Assembly: GCA_014529385.2 (NCBI GenBank)
Contig: CM043949.1
Coordinates: 148,469,850-148,533,849 of the forward strand
Source of the DNA: Adiantum capillus-veneris
Taxonomy: Eukaryota; Streptophyta; Polypodiopsida; Polypodiales; Pteridaceae
Reading direction: 5' to 3'
Length of the DNA: 64,000 nt
Made by a program: the position numbers and the translations under genes. The notes beneath the pieces are model-generated. The model was not told where the DNA came from. It searched no databases and saw only the letters and a list, made by a program, of their open reading frames with translations. Every line of letters starts with the position of its first letter. The first letter of the stretch is position 1. Of this stretch, positions 1-10,545 are shown one piece after another.

Positions 1-559
1 ACTGCACCATTGTTGTAGGCTCGAGGAGAGCTACGTGACAACGCCAAGCATTCCACGCGAGACTAAGCGCACACGCCGACGCATCTACGAGCTATTTGTG
101 GTCGTAAGTGTATCAAACGATGTCTGTTTTCTGCGTGTTAGTAGTCTATGGAATCGTGGCGACATAAGCTACGCATAGGTACTCATAAATTTCAGTTTTA
201 GGCACTTTCAAAATTCTGCTCTGTCATCCTACGCGTTTTTGGCAGATGGGTTTAGAGTGAGGGTTTTGAGTGTAGAAGCTTAGGGACAGGTGTATCCTAG
301 TGAGGGGATGGTGTTCCTTAAGTTTCGTACGAATCAGGCATGATTAGGTGAGTTAACTTCCATATGTATATATGTGGCTAGGTGGTGTAGTTGAAAGCAG
401 TGAGGTTCTTGATTGTGGTATAGTTGGCCTTCCAGAGTGTTGTATGTGTAGGATGGTGTCAGCCTGACAAGCTAAAGAGATTTCCTCTGTGTGCCTATTG
501 TGTCATCTGTGTCCTCGATTGACATTATGTTGATCTAGGTAGTGTTTGCATGCACTTCA

Positions 560-1383
560 TGGGTGTGTGAGTCGCTCCTCTAACACATGCTTGATTGCTT
601 TTTGGACTTCGGAACGCTTGTGCTTGCAGTATTCATGCATTCAAACCTTCATCAAGTCTTCATTGAAGCGGTCATCCCATGTTGGAACGGGAAACTCGTC
701 ATGAAGCATGCTGATGACTCTATCTTTTAAATCATTCGGTACTTCACTCTAGGTGTTTAGTATGTAGTGTCTAAACACCTAACAGCAAAGACCGCGCATG
801 CGTGAAATCACCTTCTTGCCTTCACCATCCATGATGATGCCACCGCTGAAGTCGACAGAGTAAGGCAAGCCCTCTCGCTACTGACGCGTGAACTTGGGTG
901 TCTCGTAAGGAGTCTCTATCCGTGTGTTGATGGGGGTACAGATGTCAGGTGTCTCCACTAGAGTCTGAGCCCCGAAGCGAGGAGTGTCCACTGGAGTGAC
1001 TCCTAGAGGAGTAGCTAGTGGTGTGTAGCTGCTAGGAATGGCAGTCAGCCGTGCAAAACTTGGTGTCAATGGCGATTTCGTGGCTGGTGTCGGGACGGGC
1101 AAAGAAGGGGAGGGTAAAGAGTCTCGTTGAACACGAGGCGGTGTCGAAGCATCGGCGGCGGCATCCCCACAACAACCACCACCGCCACCACTAGAGCGTC
1201 AGTGACTAGACGAGTGTGAAGATCGTCTCGTCGACACCGAAGCTTCACACCGAGCTGAATGCTCCAAAACAGAGGAGATGCGGATGGAGTAGGAACGCGC
1301 GATGGTGCACCAGAGCGATGATGCTCCACGTACCACTGTCTCTGCTGGGGTGACAAAGAAGAAAGAAACTCCTCATCATCCAT
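560..1383 (-). pseudogene. CACTA second protein (Ptta/En/Spm-like), decayed copy in C1
   Basis: The chosen start is the ATG at 1383-1381, giving MDDEEFLSSLSPQQRQWYVE. A Thr/Pro-rich, low-complexity stretch follows, and the frame shifts near 1080 into a TP-repeat segment read down to 878. Further on, beyond stops, conserved pieces such as GEGKKVISRMRGLC (about 830-790) and MLHDEFPVPTW (about 705-675) match the relic at 61600-61900 in element C3 (GKQVMSRIQQLC, MLHREFPVP). The N-terminal Tyr-Trp/Trp-Tyr region resembles the start of the second gene of element C2 at 45138. In En/Spm-type elements the second protein binds subterminal repeats; that role is inferred from position and weak resemblance. 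Several frame breaks make it non-functional. The left limit is approximate. Confidence 0.6.
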
Positions 1384-1450
1384 ACCTGCATGAAACACAG
1401 AAACATTTAAACTTAATATTGAATGAATGGAGTAGAAAACATGGACAAGT

Positions 1451-1452
1451 AG

Positions 1453-1498
<46 letters not shown>
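1451..1498. repeat. (GATA)n-(GA)n microsatellite
   Basis: About five GATA units run directly into about fourteen GA units. The repeat lies just upstream of the start of the C1 second-gene relic. Confidence 0.95.
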
Positions 1499-1501
<3 letters not shown>

Positions 1502-1691
1502 GAGGTGCTTGTCGTCCCTGCTTGTGAGAACATACCTAGAGCATACGTACCTGGAGTGGATGCAAAGACCATTAAATACAATGACGCAATGACGCATATA
1601 AATACAATGACGTAATGACGCAATGATGTGTTCTTCTTCTATTCAACTTGAGTGATGGAAGAGGCAAGTCGATAACTCAGAATTTTCAATC

Positions 1692-1694
<3 letters not shown>

Positions 1695-1738
<44 letters not shown>
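1695..1738. repeat. (AG)22 microsatellite
   Basis: An uninterrupted AG run between the C1 transposase relic and the second-gene relic. Confidence 0.95.
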
Positions 1739-1739
<1 letters not shown>

Positions 1740-2282
1740 ACACAATCAAATCTTGCAGTTGAAAAACCAGGTGGTGGAGCTGCATGTGGCCATGGATTGA
1801 CCAGGATGTGAGCGCAAAATAAAAAGAGCGTTATACAACATGGAAGGTACTTAGAGAGCCAGAGTTTTTACGAAACGTAGCTAAATTGTTCAAATACAAT
1901 ATTTATGGCTTTAAGAGATCTCTCTCTCATCCTCGCATAGCTCAGCATAACTTCCTATATCTATATAGAGCTCTCCATTTAAACAGATGTCCTCCGTTTC
2001 ATTTTGTAGATCCTCTGCATGCACCCCATAGAGAGTAGCAGCTTGATGTTCGTCTGGAACCACCTCAACGGCTTCTGACTGATTATCTTCTCCGATCTCC
2101 TCCATTGATGCCGTTGTGATTGGCACATGGTAGCCTTCATACGTCCGTGCACTACGAGGGGCTACATCTATGACGTACCACCCGTTCGATGCAGACTTTG
2201 TAGGATGAAATATCACTTGCGAGCCACATAACTTACATGAGAGCTTCCAAGCACATAAATTCTAAAATGGGATGTTAACTAT

Positions 2283-2663
2283 TTACATACTTACTTGTTC
2301 ACAATTCTCGGGTAGTACGAAAGTGTCTCTTAGGTCAGTCCATTTCTTAGTTGAATCCACCTCAAGAAAACCAAACTCTCCTCTACGCACAGTAGCGTTG
2401 CGACCCTCCATGATTATCTTGAACCATTGCACATCAAACAAGTCGACAAAAATTCCTCTATAATCGATCCTCAAAATCTCTTGTAGCGTGCCGAAGTAAG
2501 TGAGTTTTGCCACCACAAGATCTGCATCAGAGGACCGTCGTCGACTAGACTGTTCAAATTTTGCCATGATTCCACAATCTTGAGTAAAACGCTTTTTGTC
2601 GGTCCGTTCCACCCTAAAATGTCGACCTTTACACCATGCTGCTGTGTATGACTTATACTGCAA
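2283..2663 (-). other. DUF4216 region of the C1 transposase
   Basis: A 126-codon open stretch holds YFGTLQEILRIDYRGIFVDLFDVQWFKII followed by GRNATVRRGEFGFLEVDSTKKWTD, typical of DUF4216 at the C-terminus of plant CACTA transposases. The equivalent block in C2 lies at 44408-44720 (GRNATVRRDGNKLVQIESTK). The adjoining exon 2870-2688 is rich in Trp and Arg, and 2216-1911 forms an acidic C-terminus starting FHPTKSASNGWYVIDVAPRS. Confidence 0.75.
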
Positions 2664-2879
2664 CCAACAAAGATTATGAGTGGCCGTTCAAACATCTTGA
2701 AAGTCACTAGTTGTACATTGCAAACTTACCTTGGTCGCGCAACCTCGAGAGTACTCCCACTCTTCCTCTGTCACTTCTTCACCGCACTGTTGTGCGCTTT
2801 TCAATTGGTTGTGCAACCATCTTAAGCTCATGAGTGTTTGTAGGCTCTCCAGACCCGTCGGATAGTGCATCGGTGGTCA

Positions 2880-3413
2880 TCTTCCCCGTCTCCACTCGAT
2901 TTTTGCCCTTTGTCGCTCTTGCTTTGCATCCTCATATTGTGAAATCCACTTTTGCGTCACTGGATTGTGGAGCATGCAAAATTGGTTGATTTTAGCCTCT
3001 AGATCTTCCATCATCGTCTTCTTAACACCGAGATTGCACATGACAATCCCAGATATGCGCTCATCATCTATGGTTCACCATAGCATATCCTGGGATTTAT
3101 CAAATCCGTCTAGCCACTCTCCAATGTACACTAGGGACTCTGATACCAGCCAACATTCTACCATGGTACCCTTCGGACGTGCCTTCTGACGCACATATCC
3201 CTTGAGCGTTTTCATGAAACGTTCTAAAAAGAACATCCATCTGGAATGTACTTTGCTAGCTATTTCCACCTCATCAACTATGTGAACAAGAAGATGCACC
3301 TGAATGGTTAGCATGGTAGTAGGAAAATGTTTCTCAACCATGCACACAACCTCCATAGCGTTTAGTTTGGAAAATGGTATGGAGTCTACGGTGATCTCAT
3401 TTGTGAGATCCAT
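2880..3413 (-). other. DUF4218 region of the C1 transposase
   Basis: The segment 3413-3075 contains FSKLNAMEVVCMVEKHFPT, LLVHIVDEVEIASKVHSRWM and LERFMKTLKGYVRQKARPKG, the usual signature of the DUF4218 domain found downstream of TNP2 in plant CACTA transposases. A TAG near 3075 interrupts it and similarity continues to about 2880. The same domain, about 70% similar by eye, is at 43625-43903 in C2. Confidence 0.8.
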
Positions 3414-3569
3414 TGCACCAACTTCGCAAGTTTTTAGATTGTGTTACGGACGTCAAGAGACAAACATCCTTCAATGGTAGCCGGTAAAATAAACTACAAA
3501 ACATGTGCATCAATGATATTAAACTCCACACACGAATTTGTTAGACAATTCCCACTATGATATATTCAA

Positions 3570-5034
3570 CTATGAGCATACCTGACACATTTTATGCCAG
3601 TCGTGTGACTTCAAACCGGTAAGCTTTCCTTCTTTAGTAAAAGACGTTTGAAGTGAGTGCATTACGCCAGTGGGGGTCCACAAAGATCGAATGGTCTCTT
3701 TTACTTTGCGTTCTTGGGCTCCTGTGAAAATCCATGGTGCTTTAGGGAGTTTTATCGATCCATCGAACGCTATTTGCGGCCAATATATCTCCATACGATC
3801 CACATTTCTAAGGTCAACCCTGGCTCCCAAAGTATCTTTCTTGCCGGTCAGATGATCCCATAGTAGATTACCCACATTCTTGAATATGTGCATTGGATAG
3901 AGCAAGTGATTGATCATGAGTCGGGGCCAGTATGGTAACTCGTACCATAGAGATAGTCTCTTCATCCCTAGGGGCAATCCGTCATCATACATCTCCTTCT
4001 GCTCTAACCATGTTTGTGCAGACATCCTCGGTGGATCTCTTCCCAAAAAGCCGTCACGTAACACATGATTCTCTGGAAGATACGCTTGATGACCTTCGTA
4101 GATTTGCTTCTTCAATGAGGGAGCCCTACATGCATTTAGTCTAGGTCCACATGTGACACATGCTCTATATCCGCTTGTTTGAAGCCCTGCATGTATACAC
4201 ATGATAATAGATCATCTTGAGAAAAACCAAGATTTACAGTGTCTGAGTGAGGAGTGTAAATAGATCACCTGAGCATTCTGTTAGTCCGGGATAGGCATGC
4301 ATGGTCCACATTAGAATGCCTCTGATCAAAGCATTCCGTCGACTTGTGTGTTGGCTCCTATCCACCACTTCTATTCCAATCCACAATTGTTGTAGCTCTT
4401 CCAATAGTGGACGAAGATACATATCCATATTCTTTATTTTATATCACCTTAGCACAATCAAGCTTAGCCATAGGTGCCCCTTCTTCGTAGTCAACCACGC
4501 GGGAATGTTGTAGTTGACGATGACAACGGGCCATACACTATAAGATGTTGATCTTTGACCAAATGGATTTACGCCATCCATACCCAAGCCTAAGCGCAAA
4601 TTTTGAGCTTCCCTGGCAAAATCCGACCATGTTCCATCTATATGTTTCAAGGCTGCGCGATTTGCAGGAATCCGTAGCACACTATCCACATATTTATTCT
4701 CCTCATGCCATGATGCTAGGGCGGCCATGGACTTACATTCGAAGAAATGCTTGATGCGAGGAAGCAGAGGAAAATGTCACAAAACCTTTTGCGGAATTTT
4801 TACTCCATGGAGATCTACTCGATATCTCTCGAAATCACATTTTGGACACTTCTCCATGTCTATGTATTCCCCTCTAAAAAGAATGCAGTCATTAGGACAA
4901 GCGTGGATTGAATTGTAATTTATCCCAAAGTTTCGCAAAATCTTTCTTGCTTCCTCTCGGGAATCTGGCATCACATTATCAGCTGATAGTATGTGCTCAT
5001 TGAGCAATCTACACAACATAAAAATACGGTACAA
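3570..5034 (-). other. TNP2 catalytic region of the C1 transposase
   Basis: Recognisable blocks in order are: IHACPNDCILFRGEY and CPKCDFERYR at 4920-4830; WHEENKYVDSVLR and LGLGMDGVNPFGQ with SVWPVVIVNYNIPAWL at 4710-4470; MYLRPLLEELQQLW at 4430-4390; an ACVTCGPRLNA cysteine pair and then LPENHVLRDGF at 4160-4060; and LWYELPYWPRLMINHLLYPMHIF around 3955-3890. In the last block the Asp expected in the family motif DVMHxxKN reads Tyr-Pro-Met-His. In the CACTA/Mirage/Chapaev group a D-x-x-H motif supplies a catalytic residue, so the core looks dead even apart from its stops. The pieces lie in three frames or exons. Confidence 0.8.
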
Positions 5035-5637
5035 TTGTGTAAAAATCTATCAGATCATTATACATTTAGAGTTTTATTAAAGTAAACTAATTGTAATAGA
5101 TGACCTGAAAAGCGTTGTGACGCTAGTGTCACTCCATCCAAACTTTGCCTGCATGTTGAGAAGAACCAGGAGCGCTTTCAATCAAGACACACGTGCTCCA
5201 TTATACAATGGCGTATCGGCTTCACTTTTCATGTCATCATAGATAAGCCTTTCTAAATCCATGATCGTCTCGATCACTTTATCAATCTCCGGCTCAAACA
5301 TTGCCTCGTTGGGAATGTGGTCTGTATGATCATCCCCCGAGATGTCAGAGGCTACATCTTGTGGCCTCACATATGCTGCTTGACCAAAGCGCCTGCGAAC
5401 ACGTCTATTGGGTTGTAAGATTGCTGCTTGTTGGCCAACGTCAGAGTCCGACGAGTTATAATTGGCAACAAATCGATCTATAATAGATGGATCGAACTCA
5501 CCAAATTTTCAAATGTGCTGCAAAGAAATGCGTCTTTTTCGTCGCACAGCATGCTTGCATTGGTTGCAAGGACATAAGATCCTCGTTGAGAGATAGGTGT
5601 TTCGGTTGGACGACAACACATCCTTGTCACTACTCAT

Positions 5638-6090
5638 AATGAGGGAAAAAATCTTATAACCTGGACCAAAAATTTAATCTTCTATTGGCATTATTCGTCT
5701 TTTATCTCTCTCTCTCTCTCCTCTCTCCTCTCTCTCTCTCTCTTTCTTCACTTTGTAAACTACCTCACATTCTCTAGTCATGTCTAATCCCCGCACACCT
5801 CGGTCTAGAGGTGCACGGAGATCAGAACCACCAGGTTATAATCTCGTCTTTATTGGTCAATGCCTATATTTGTGGGTACAAGAAATCTACACACCCACGT
5901 CTACATGATAGTGCATGTAGTGGACAAAACCCCTTTGCCTCTTCTCTAGCTGTAGCATTTCACAACATCTTAACAACTTTTCAAAGTAGATCTTTTCACC
6001 CCTCGTCTAACTCTAATTTTTTTATCGTAATCTCGAAGGTAGACTCTAATATAAAAAATCAATCCAAAATCTTATCTTAAATCTAATATA
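5638..6090 (-). other. Transposase leader of C1
   Basis: Non-coding sequence upstream of the transposase ATG with a CT-rich tract at 5704-5750. The stretch 5760-5890 is clearly related, inverted, to 43100-43230 just upstream of the transposase relic of C2 (shared block TTGACCAATAAAGACGAGAT). It is therefore probably a conserved promoter or leader. No certain TATA box was chosen. Confidence 0.55.
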
Positions 6091-6297
6091 ATTAAACATG
6101 TGGTGATTCACTCCATTGAAGGGTAAAAGACATACCAATGGGGCTACTACCTGTGTAGATGTGAATGGGCCTCACATATACAAATACTTCAATGCAAGAG
6201 TTTAATACTCTCACCTCTCCACCCCATCGATCCATGACACGGGTGATGGGAAAAAATCCTCCTTGAAGCTGGCCCAACCGCCACTCCCCAGGTGATG

Positions 6298-6527
6298 GGA
6301 TAATCTTGTCTTGATGCAAACTCTTGCTGCATCACTTTGCTGCGATCGCCTATCTGGACTGGTCGTCCTCTCCTCCTTGATACCCCTCCACTCCTCTCCT
6401 CATGTAGTCGCGCATGCGTCTCCTCATCCAAGCTTCGTCTCTGTATCAGGGAGGAGAGGACGACCAATCCAGACAGGTGATGGAAGCAAAGTGACGTAGC
6501 AAGAGTTTGCATCAAGACGGGATTATC
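6298..6527. repeat. Imperfect palindrome, arms about 85 bp
   Basis: The left arm 6298-6383 and the right arm 6443-6527 are reverse complements with scattered mismatches; they share GATGCAAACTCTTGCT and GGACGACCAATCCAGA-type blocks. The loop is about 59 bp. The related stretch in C3 (62000-62070) is present once, so C1 has an inverted duplication here. A transcript would fold into a hairpin. Confidence 0.85.
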
Positions 6528-6554
6528 CCAGATGCACCGTCTCAAACCCGTAGG

Positions 6555-6935
6555 CAGTATAATCCTTCGGTATACTCAAATGAAACCTAAATCTAATCTA
6601 ATCTAACTTACATAAACCTTAATATAATCTAACGTAAATCTAAATCTAACTTTATCTTAAACGATAAAAAGAGGAAGATGTTATAACCTTTCTATCACCC
6701 AAGTGTGGTAGATTGGTTATGCCGTTTCCCTCTTCAATAACAGGTAAATAAAGTAAATAAACCTAAATCTAATCTAATATAACGTAAATATAAATCTAAC
6801 GTAAAAATCTAATCTAATATAACGTAAATCTAAATCTAACGTAAATAAACCTAAATCTAATCTAATTTAACTTAAATAAACCTAAATTTAATTTATCGTA
6901 AGTCTACATCTAACTTAATGTTTAACGTCTTTTGG
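6555..6935. repeat. AT-rich AAATCTAA / AACGTAAATCTAA low-complexity repeat
   Basis: Degenerate tandem copies of motifs such as CTAAATCTAATCTAA and AACGTAAATCTAA. The inverted counterpart is at 61145-61490 in C3. It is not the canonical plant telomere repeat CCCTAAA. Confidence 0.8.
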
Positions 6936-7320
6936 GATAGTTTCCTACGACGTTAACACTCTCTTCTTCTTGTGTGTGTGTGCCAATAAAAAGAGAAAAA
7001 TGGTATAACCTTTCTATCATCCAAGTGTGGTAGATTGGTTATTCCATTTCCCTCTTGAATAACAGGTCTTCAGTTCAACTCCTCGTCGGTTAGATCTTTA
7101 GGTCTCTTGAATTAGTTTCCTACGATGTTAAATTAAACTCTCTTCTTCTCGGGTGTGTGTGTGTGTACGCCAATAAAAGGAGAAAAATGGTATAACTTTT
7201 CTATCACCCAAGTGTGATAGATTGGTTATGACATTTCCCTCATGAATAACAGGTCTTGAGTTCAACTCCTCGTCGACTAGATCTTTAAGGTCTCTTAGGA
7301 TAGTTTCCTACGATGTTAAG
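6664..7320 (+). repeat. About 190-bp tandem repeat with tRNA-like A and B boxes (C1)
   Basis: Two full units and one partial unit begin with a CAATAAAAGGAGAAAAATGG-type motif (near 6664, 6986 and 7170). Each carries GTGGTAGATTGGTTATGCC-like sequence, and the full units continue to GAGTTCAACTCC. An A-box match to TRGYNNANNNG lies at 7028-7038 (TGGTAGATTGG), and a B-box match to GWTCRANNC lies 34 bp downstream at 7073-7081 (GTTCAACTC). A second pair lies at 7214-7225 (one A-box mismatch) and 7260-7268. The third copy near 6707 has only the A box. The acceptor stem does not pair, so this is a tRNA-derived or SINE-like relic, not a tRNA gene. The same repeat lies inverted in C3. Confidence 0.6.
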
Positions 7321-7336
7321 ATTCTCTTCTTCTTCT

Positions 7337-7376
<40 letters not shown>

Positions 7377-7383
7377 AACACAA

Positions 7384-7422
<39 letters not shown>

Positions 7423-7463
7423 GCTCTCTCAAAAACACAATGTGTGTGTGTGTGTGTGTGAGT

Positions 7464-7497
<34 letters not shown>

Positions 7498-7612
7498 AAG
7501 AGGGGAAGGGAACATGAGAGTGAGGAGAGGGAATGAGCATACTTGGCTCTCCTTCCTCTCCTCGTGTGTGCGTGTGTGCGTGTGTGTGGAGAAGAAAGAC
7601 AGAGAGAGGGAG
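7321..7612. repeat. CT/GA/GT compound microsatellite cluster
   Basis: (CTT)n, then (CT)n at 7342-7373, (GT)n(GA)n twice around CAAAAACACAATG, and GTGTGCGTGTGTG near 7563. The counterpart in C3 is 60250-60720. Confidence 0.9.
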
Positions 7613-7639
7613 AGCGCGCGTTACCTTGCTTGCTTGAGC

Positions 7640-7816
7640 GCTCGCCGAAAACTCAGATTTGAGATCTGAGTTTTCGAACGCTCTCGGTTATTTTTTTAAC
7701 TCCTGACGGCGTCGCTATATGTGTCGCTAAGTTACTTGTAACTTAGCGACGCTGTAGTTTTTCGCATTTGAGCGTGGCACTGCAAGAGTCGCTAACATTA
7801 AGTACCTCTTGTAGTG
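7640..7816 (-). other. CACTA terminus and subterminal palindromes of C1
   Basis: The terminus is TAGTG at 7812-7816. Inside it are a 13-bp inverted repeat, CGAAAACTCAGAT at 7646-7658 and its complement at 7664-7676 with a 5-bp loop, and an 11-bp inverted repeat, CGCTAAGTTAC at 7725-7735 and its complement at 7738-7748. The second is conserved in C3 (60115-60138). GCGTCGCTA-like motifs repeat in this zone. By analogy with En/Spm these are candidate binding sites for the element's second protein. Confidence 0.7.
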
Positions 7817-8780
7817 TGGCATGTCTATCTCCCTATGGTCTTTCACTGGTATTAGAGCTCAGGGAGGGGAGATCTATGGAGGAGGGGGAAGGACTCTCTC
7901 TCTCTAGAATTTAATATGGGGCATGGCCTCTCTCTCGCTTCGAAGTCTTCTCTCTCTCCCTCGTTTTTTCAGCAGAAAAACGTGCATAATCTTGGATATG
8001 AGTGCAACGTCGTGGTGTGCAAGGTGGCTAAGCAGGGGGTTGAGGTCGAGGCACATCATGTGTGCAGACGCTCTTGGCAAGAGGTTGGATCTCGGGCGTG
8101 TGCAACAAACCTTGTGTCAAGAACAAGGAGGCACTCATTGTTAAGAGGGGCTCGTTGGGAGCGCAATGGTGGTCCATGGGAGTTTCGTTTCTGCAGCAGT
8201 CCCAAACGGGCTATGTAGGTGCTGCTTTGTCCGTCTGCAGCTCGCGCATCATCGACGGGCCTCTAGCAGGAACAATTGTTTTTTTTTTCACACTTGCCTC
8301 AAGGTTTGGGTGCCCAAGGGGTAGCCGTAAGGCTATCCCAAGAGCACCCTCCCAGAGGGCAGGACATGGTTGAGCAAAGGGCCACAGACCGCTCCCGAAT
8401 TTTGAAAGTTCTGCTGCACATGGACACATGCAAGAGGAAATATAGACTTCATCACCCACATGCAAGGCGATTCAAGGTTTTTGATAGGAGTTTGCCACGA
8501 CTATCTACTCCAAGCATGTATGCCATCATGGAACTTGGTCCTTGATGATCCAAGGCCTCAAACAATAGCCAAGGCATGAACCTCCACAAAGAGTCTCGGT
8601 AGGCAAGGTTTTTGAGGTCATTTAGGCGGTAAGCAATTGAATTCAATTTTTTTTGTCATTTTTCTCAAGCATATGTTGCATCACGAAACAAGCAAGCGAC
8701 GGGACAATGCCGAGTATTTTGCTTACCCAACTTTGACTCTAATGACCAATGATTGATTTCAAGACCAAAATCAAGCACGG
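7817..8780. other. Unassigned stretch with a primer-site-like motif
   Basis: CTGGTATTAGAGCTCAGGGA at 7848-7867 is close to the initiator-Met primer site TGGTATCAGAGC used by many plant LTR elements, so this may be the start of the interior of an older truncated LTR element. Open frames around 7916-8545 match nothing I recognise and have no consistent coding look. Gypsy A is inserted at its right end, directly after ACGG. Confidence 0.35.
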
Positions 8781-9799
8781 TGTCGTGCGATACGTTCATA
8801 ATGTGAAATTTAAGTATCTACCTCACTCTTAATGTTTATGATGTGTGGGACCAAATGCTACAAGTACATAGTGTGATATATGCGAAATAGATGCCACGGT
8901 TGCAGCTCTGTATATACCTTGCGGGGACAGCGAGGCCCTCGACGTGGCACTATGGCATGCTTTTTTCACATAAATATATGCTTAATTTGATTTGGGAATG
9001 TACAAATGTCAAGTGTTTCGAAGTGGCACGCTCGTTTTGCCTAGAAAGTTCAATGCGGGCAATCTCGGCCAAAAATAGCAGGTTTCGTGCGCCGGCGTGA
9101 AAGACGTGTCCAAAGTGCTTACCAAGTGGGAAAATGAGGTTCAAAATGAAATTTGATCCCAATGTGATTTTTCCACAATTTTAGGGATTTTTCCCAGCTC
9201 GTTTGGGCTTTTTACGGACAAAAAGTGACATTTTTGGGCTAAAAATGGCCTAAAAATGGTCAAAAGTAGCCTAAAAAATGCTCAAAATGCCACATCAACG
9301 ACACTGGAGTTGTTGCTCAAGTTGTGTGGGAATTTTTAGAGCCAAGAATGAGCTCATTTGGGCACATGAGCAAGGAGATACAGCTATTCCTCTACAGGGT
9401 GCTAGTGCAGTCCAGTGCTGCTTCCAGTACATGGTTGAGGCTGTGAGGCCTCCAATTAGGGTTTCCCCTCCTCAAATAACTACTTGGTCTTCTCCAATGA
9501 AGTACTGAAGCTTCCATGAAATAGTCACGACGAAGAATCTAAGCATAAATTTAGGGTTTTTAACAGGTAATGAGCACTGCAGCTATGCGATTGGGAGCGA
9601 GGCTACACCTAATCTTCACACACACAAGAGTTTTGAGTTAGTATTGGTTCTTTTTCAAAGTGGAGCTTTCATGGCTGGAGTTTTGTTCTTTTTTATTGTG
9701 TTTTTGGCTTCAAATCGTCTACGCCTTGCTTGATTTTGCTACAAATCCTCATAGTCAGAGGCCCGACGCTTTCCTAGTCACAGTGCGCACTTCTTGACA
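8781..9799 (+). repeat. 5' LTR of gypsy A
   Basis: It matches 24798-25823 almost throughout and has TG...CA ends. CTGTATATACC near 8907 is a possible TATA region. A TTTTTGGGCTAAAAATGG-type low-complexity stretch lies at 9225-9290. It differs from the 3' LTR by a few dozen substitutions and small indels by eye, so it is older than the TR-GAG insertion inside it. Confidence 0.9.
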
Positions 9800-9805
9800 C
9801 GTTTG

Positions 9806-9820
9806 TGGTGAGCCCGACGC
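9806..9820 (+). promoter_or_regulatory. Probable primer binding site of gypsy A
   Basis: TGGTGAGCCCGACGC starts 6 bp after the LTR. It begins TGG, as expected for the complement of a tRNA CCA end. I could not assign the tRNA. Confidence 0.5.
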
Positions 9821-9883
9821 GAAGCAGGATAGGGTGAGGGTTCAAAAGCTTCATTGAAGGTATTAAAAGAAATTTTTAAAGCT

Positions 9884-10477
9884 ATGCAGCAACAAGAGCA
9901 ACAGGGGGTTCAGTTTGATCCAGTCACAATGCAAATGTTTCAAGCTTTTGCAGTGTTTATGTAGCAGCAGCAAGCTGCAGAAAGGAAGGAGCTCTCCTCA
10001 ACCAAAGCGCTTCAATCTGTGGTGAAGAAATGGGACCAATTTAAAGGTAAAGATGTAACAAAGTATCTTTGTGGATATGTAAAGGAGATGGAGCTTCATC
10101 GAGTGCCCGAAGTAGAGATGGTGCAAAGTTTTGAACTTGCTGTGGTTCCCGAGATCAGAGAGCATGTAAGGGGAATTAGAAATGAGCATGGGGCAACTTG
10201 GGAAGCATTCAAATTATCCTTGAAGGAAGAGTATTTCATGGAGGACTCCGAAAGGGTAACAAAGAGGACTTTCTTAGAGTGCGTAGTTCGGCCGAAAGAG
10301 GGGCTCTCGCCTACCGAACTGCTAAGGGAATTCGAACGCCATTATGATCAACTTTCAAGAACCGAAAAGGCTACCCTAAACTCGGAGAAGACAGAGCTCT
10401 TTTTGCAAGCTGCAGGTAAAGAGATTCAAGAGAAGTTGAGCTATTACTTGAGGATAAGGATGCGGAACAGGGCTTGA
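9884..10477 (+). pseudogene. gag: gag capsid region of gypsy A
   Basis: The ATG at 9884 opens a Gln-rich N-terminus (MQQQEQQGVQFDP). An in-frame TAG at 9962-9964 interrupts it, most simply a CAG lost just before QQQ. Beyond it the frame runs through WDQFKGKDVTKYLCGYVKEM and FKLSLKEEYFMEDSERVTKR to a capsid-like C-terminal helix set (LREFERHYDQLSRTEKATL). A frame break near 10460 and a TGA at about 10526 separate it from the zinc-knuckle frame. Gag forms the virus-like particle in the cytoplasm. Assignment rests on position and composition. Confidence 0.65.
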
Positions 10478-10545
10478 AGACCAATTGGAATGAGGTCGAA
10501 GATGCCATTTCACTACTAGCTAAGTGACAACGACGAAGAGACAAG

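Larger units (their letters stand above)
1911..5637 (-). pseudogene. CACTA transposase (TNP2-type) relic of C1
   Basis: The start is the ATG at 5637-5635. It leads into a Cys/His-containing N-terminus (CNQCKH, then RRKRRIS) and FGEFDPS, as in the N-terminal region of plant TNP2-type transposases. Then follow an acidic linker (about 5370-5182), the TNP2 core (5034-3570), a DUF4218 region (3413-2880), a DUF4216 region (2663-2283) and an acidic tail (2216-1911). In CACTA elements this protein cuts the TIRs and joins them to the target. The frame is broken by a TGA at 5181-5179 (RVS-stop-LKALL), a TGA at 4779-4777 (KVL-stop-HFP, where the family usually has Arg or Lys), a break near 4440 and others. 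Some breaks may be introns, but not all can be. Identity is secure from domain order; function is lost. Confidence 0.85.
1..7816 (-). mobile_element. CACTA (En/Spm) transposon C1, left end outside window
   Basis: The right edge at 7812-7816 is TAGTG, the reverse complement of CACTA, so on the minus strand the element begins CACTACAAGAGGTACTTAA. Reading leftwards it holds a subterminal zone rich in GCGTCGCTA-type motifs with short palindromes, microsatellites, tRNA-like repeats, an AT-rich low-complexity block, a transposase relic and a second gene relic. This order (5' end, TNP2-like transposase, second Ptta/En/Spm-like protein) is usual for plant CACTA elements. No CACTA terminus is visible in 1-560, so the 3' end is taken to lie outside the window. 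The first 2 kb from the TAGTG edge are closely matched, inverted, at 60035-62325. Both genes carry stops and frame breaks, so it is not autonomous. Confidence 0.85.

Noticed and set aside
6555-6935. Interstitial telomere repeat
   Set aside because: The motif is AAATCTAA and related, not CCCTAAA, and it is shared with C3 as part of the CACTA 5' end.
7021-7100. Functional tRNA gene
   Set aside because: A and B boxes fit but the acceptor stem does not pair and the anticodon arm is poor.
7316-7540. Long open frames across CT/GT microsatellites (also 13763-14118, 22093-22442, 27215-27787, 60117-60648, 63552-63839)
   Set aside because: Their translation is low-complexity SLSLS, THTHT or RERER peptide made by the repeat; both strands are open, so they are not genes.
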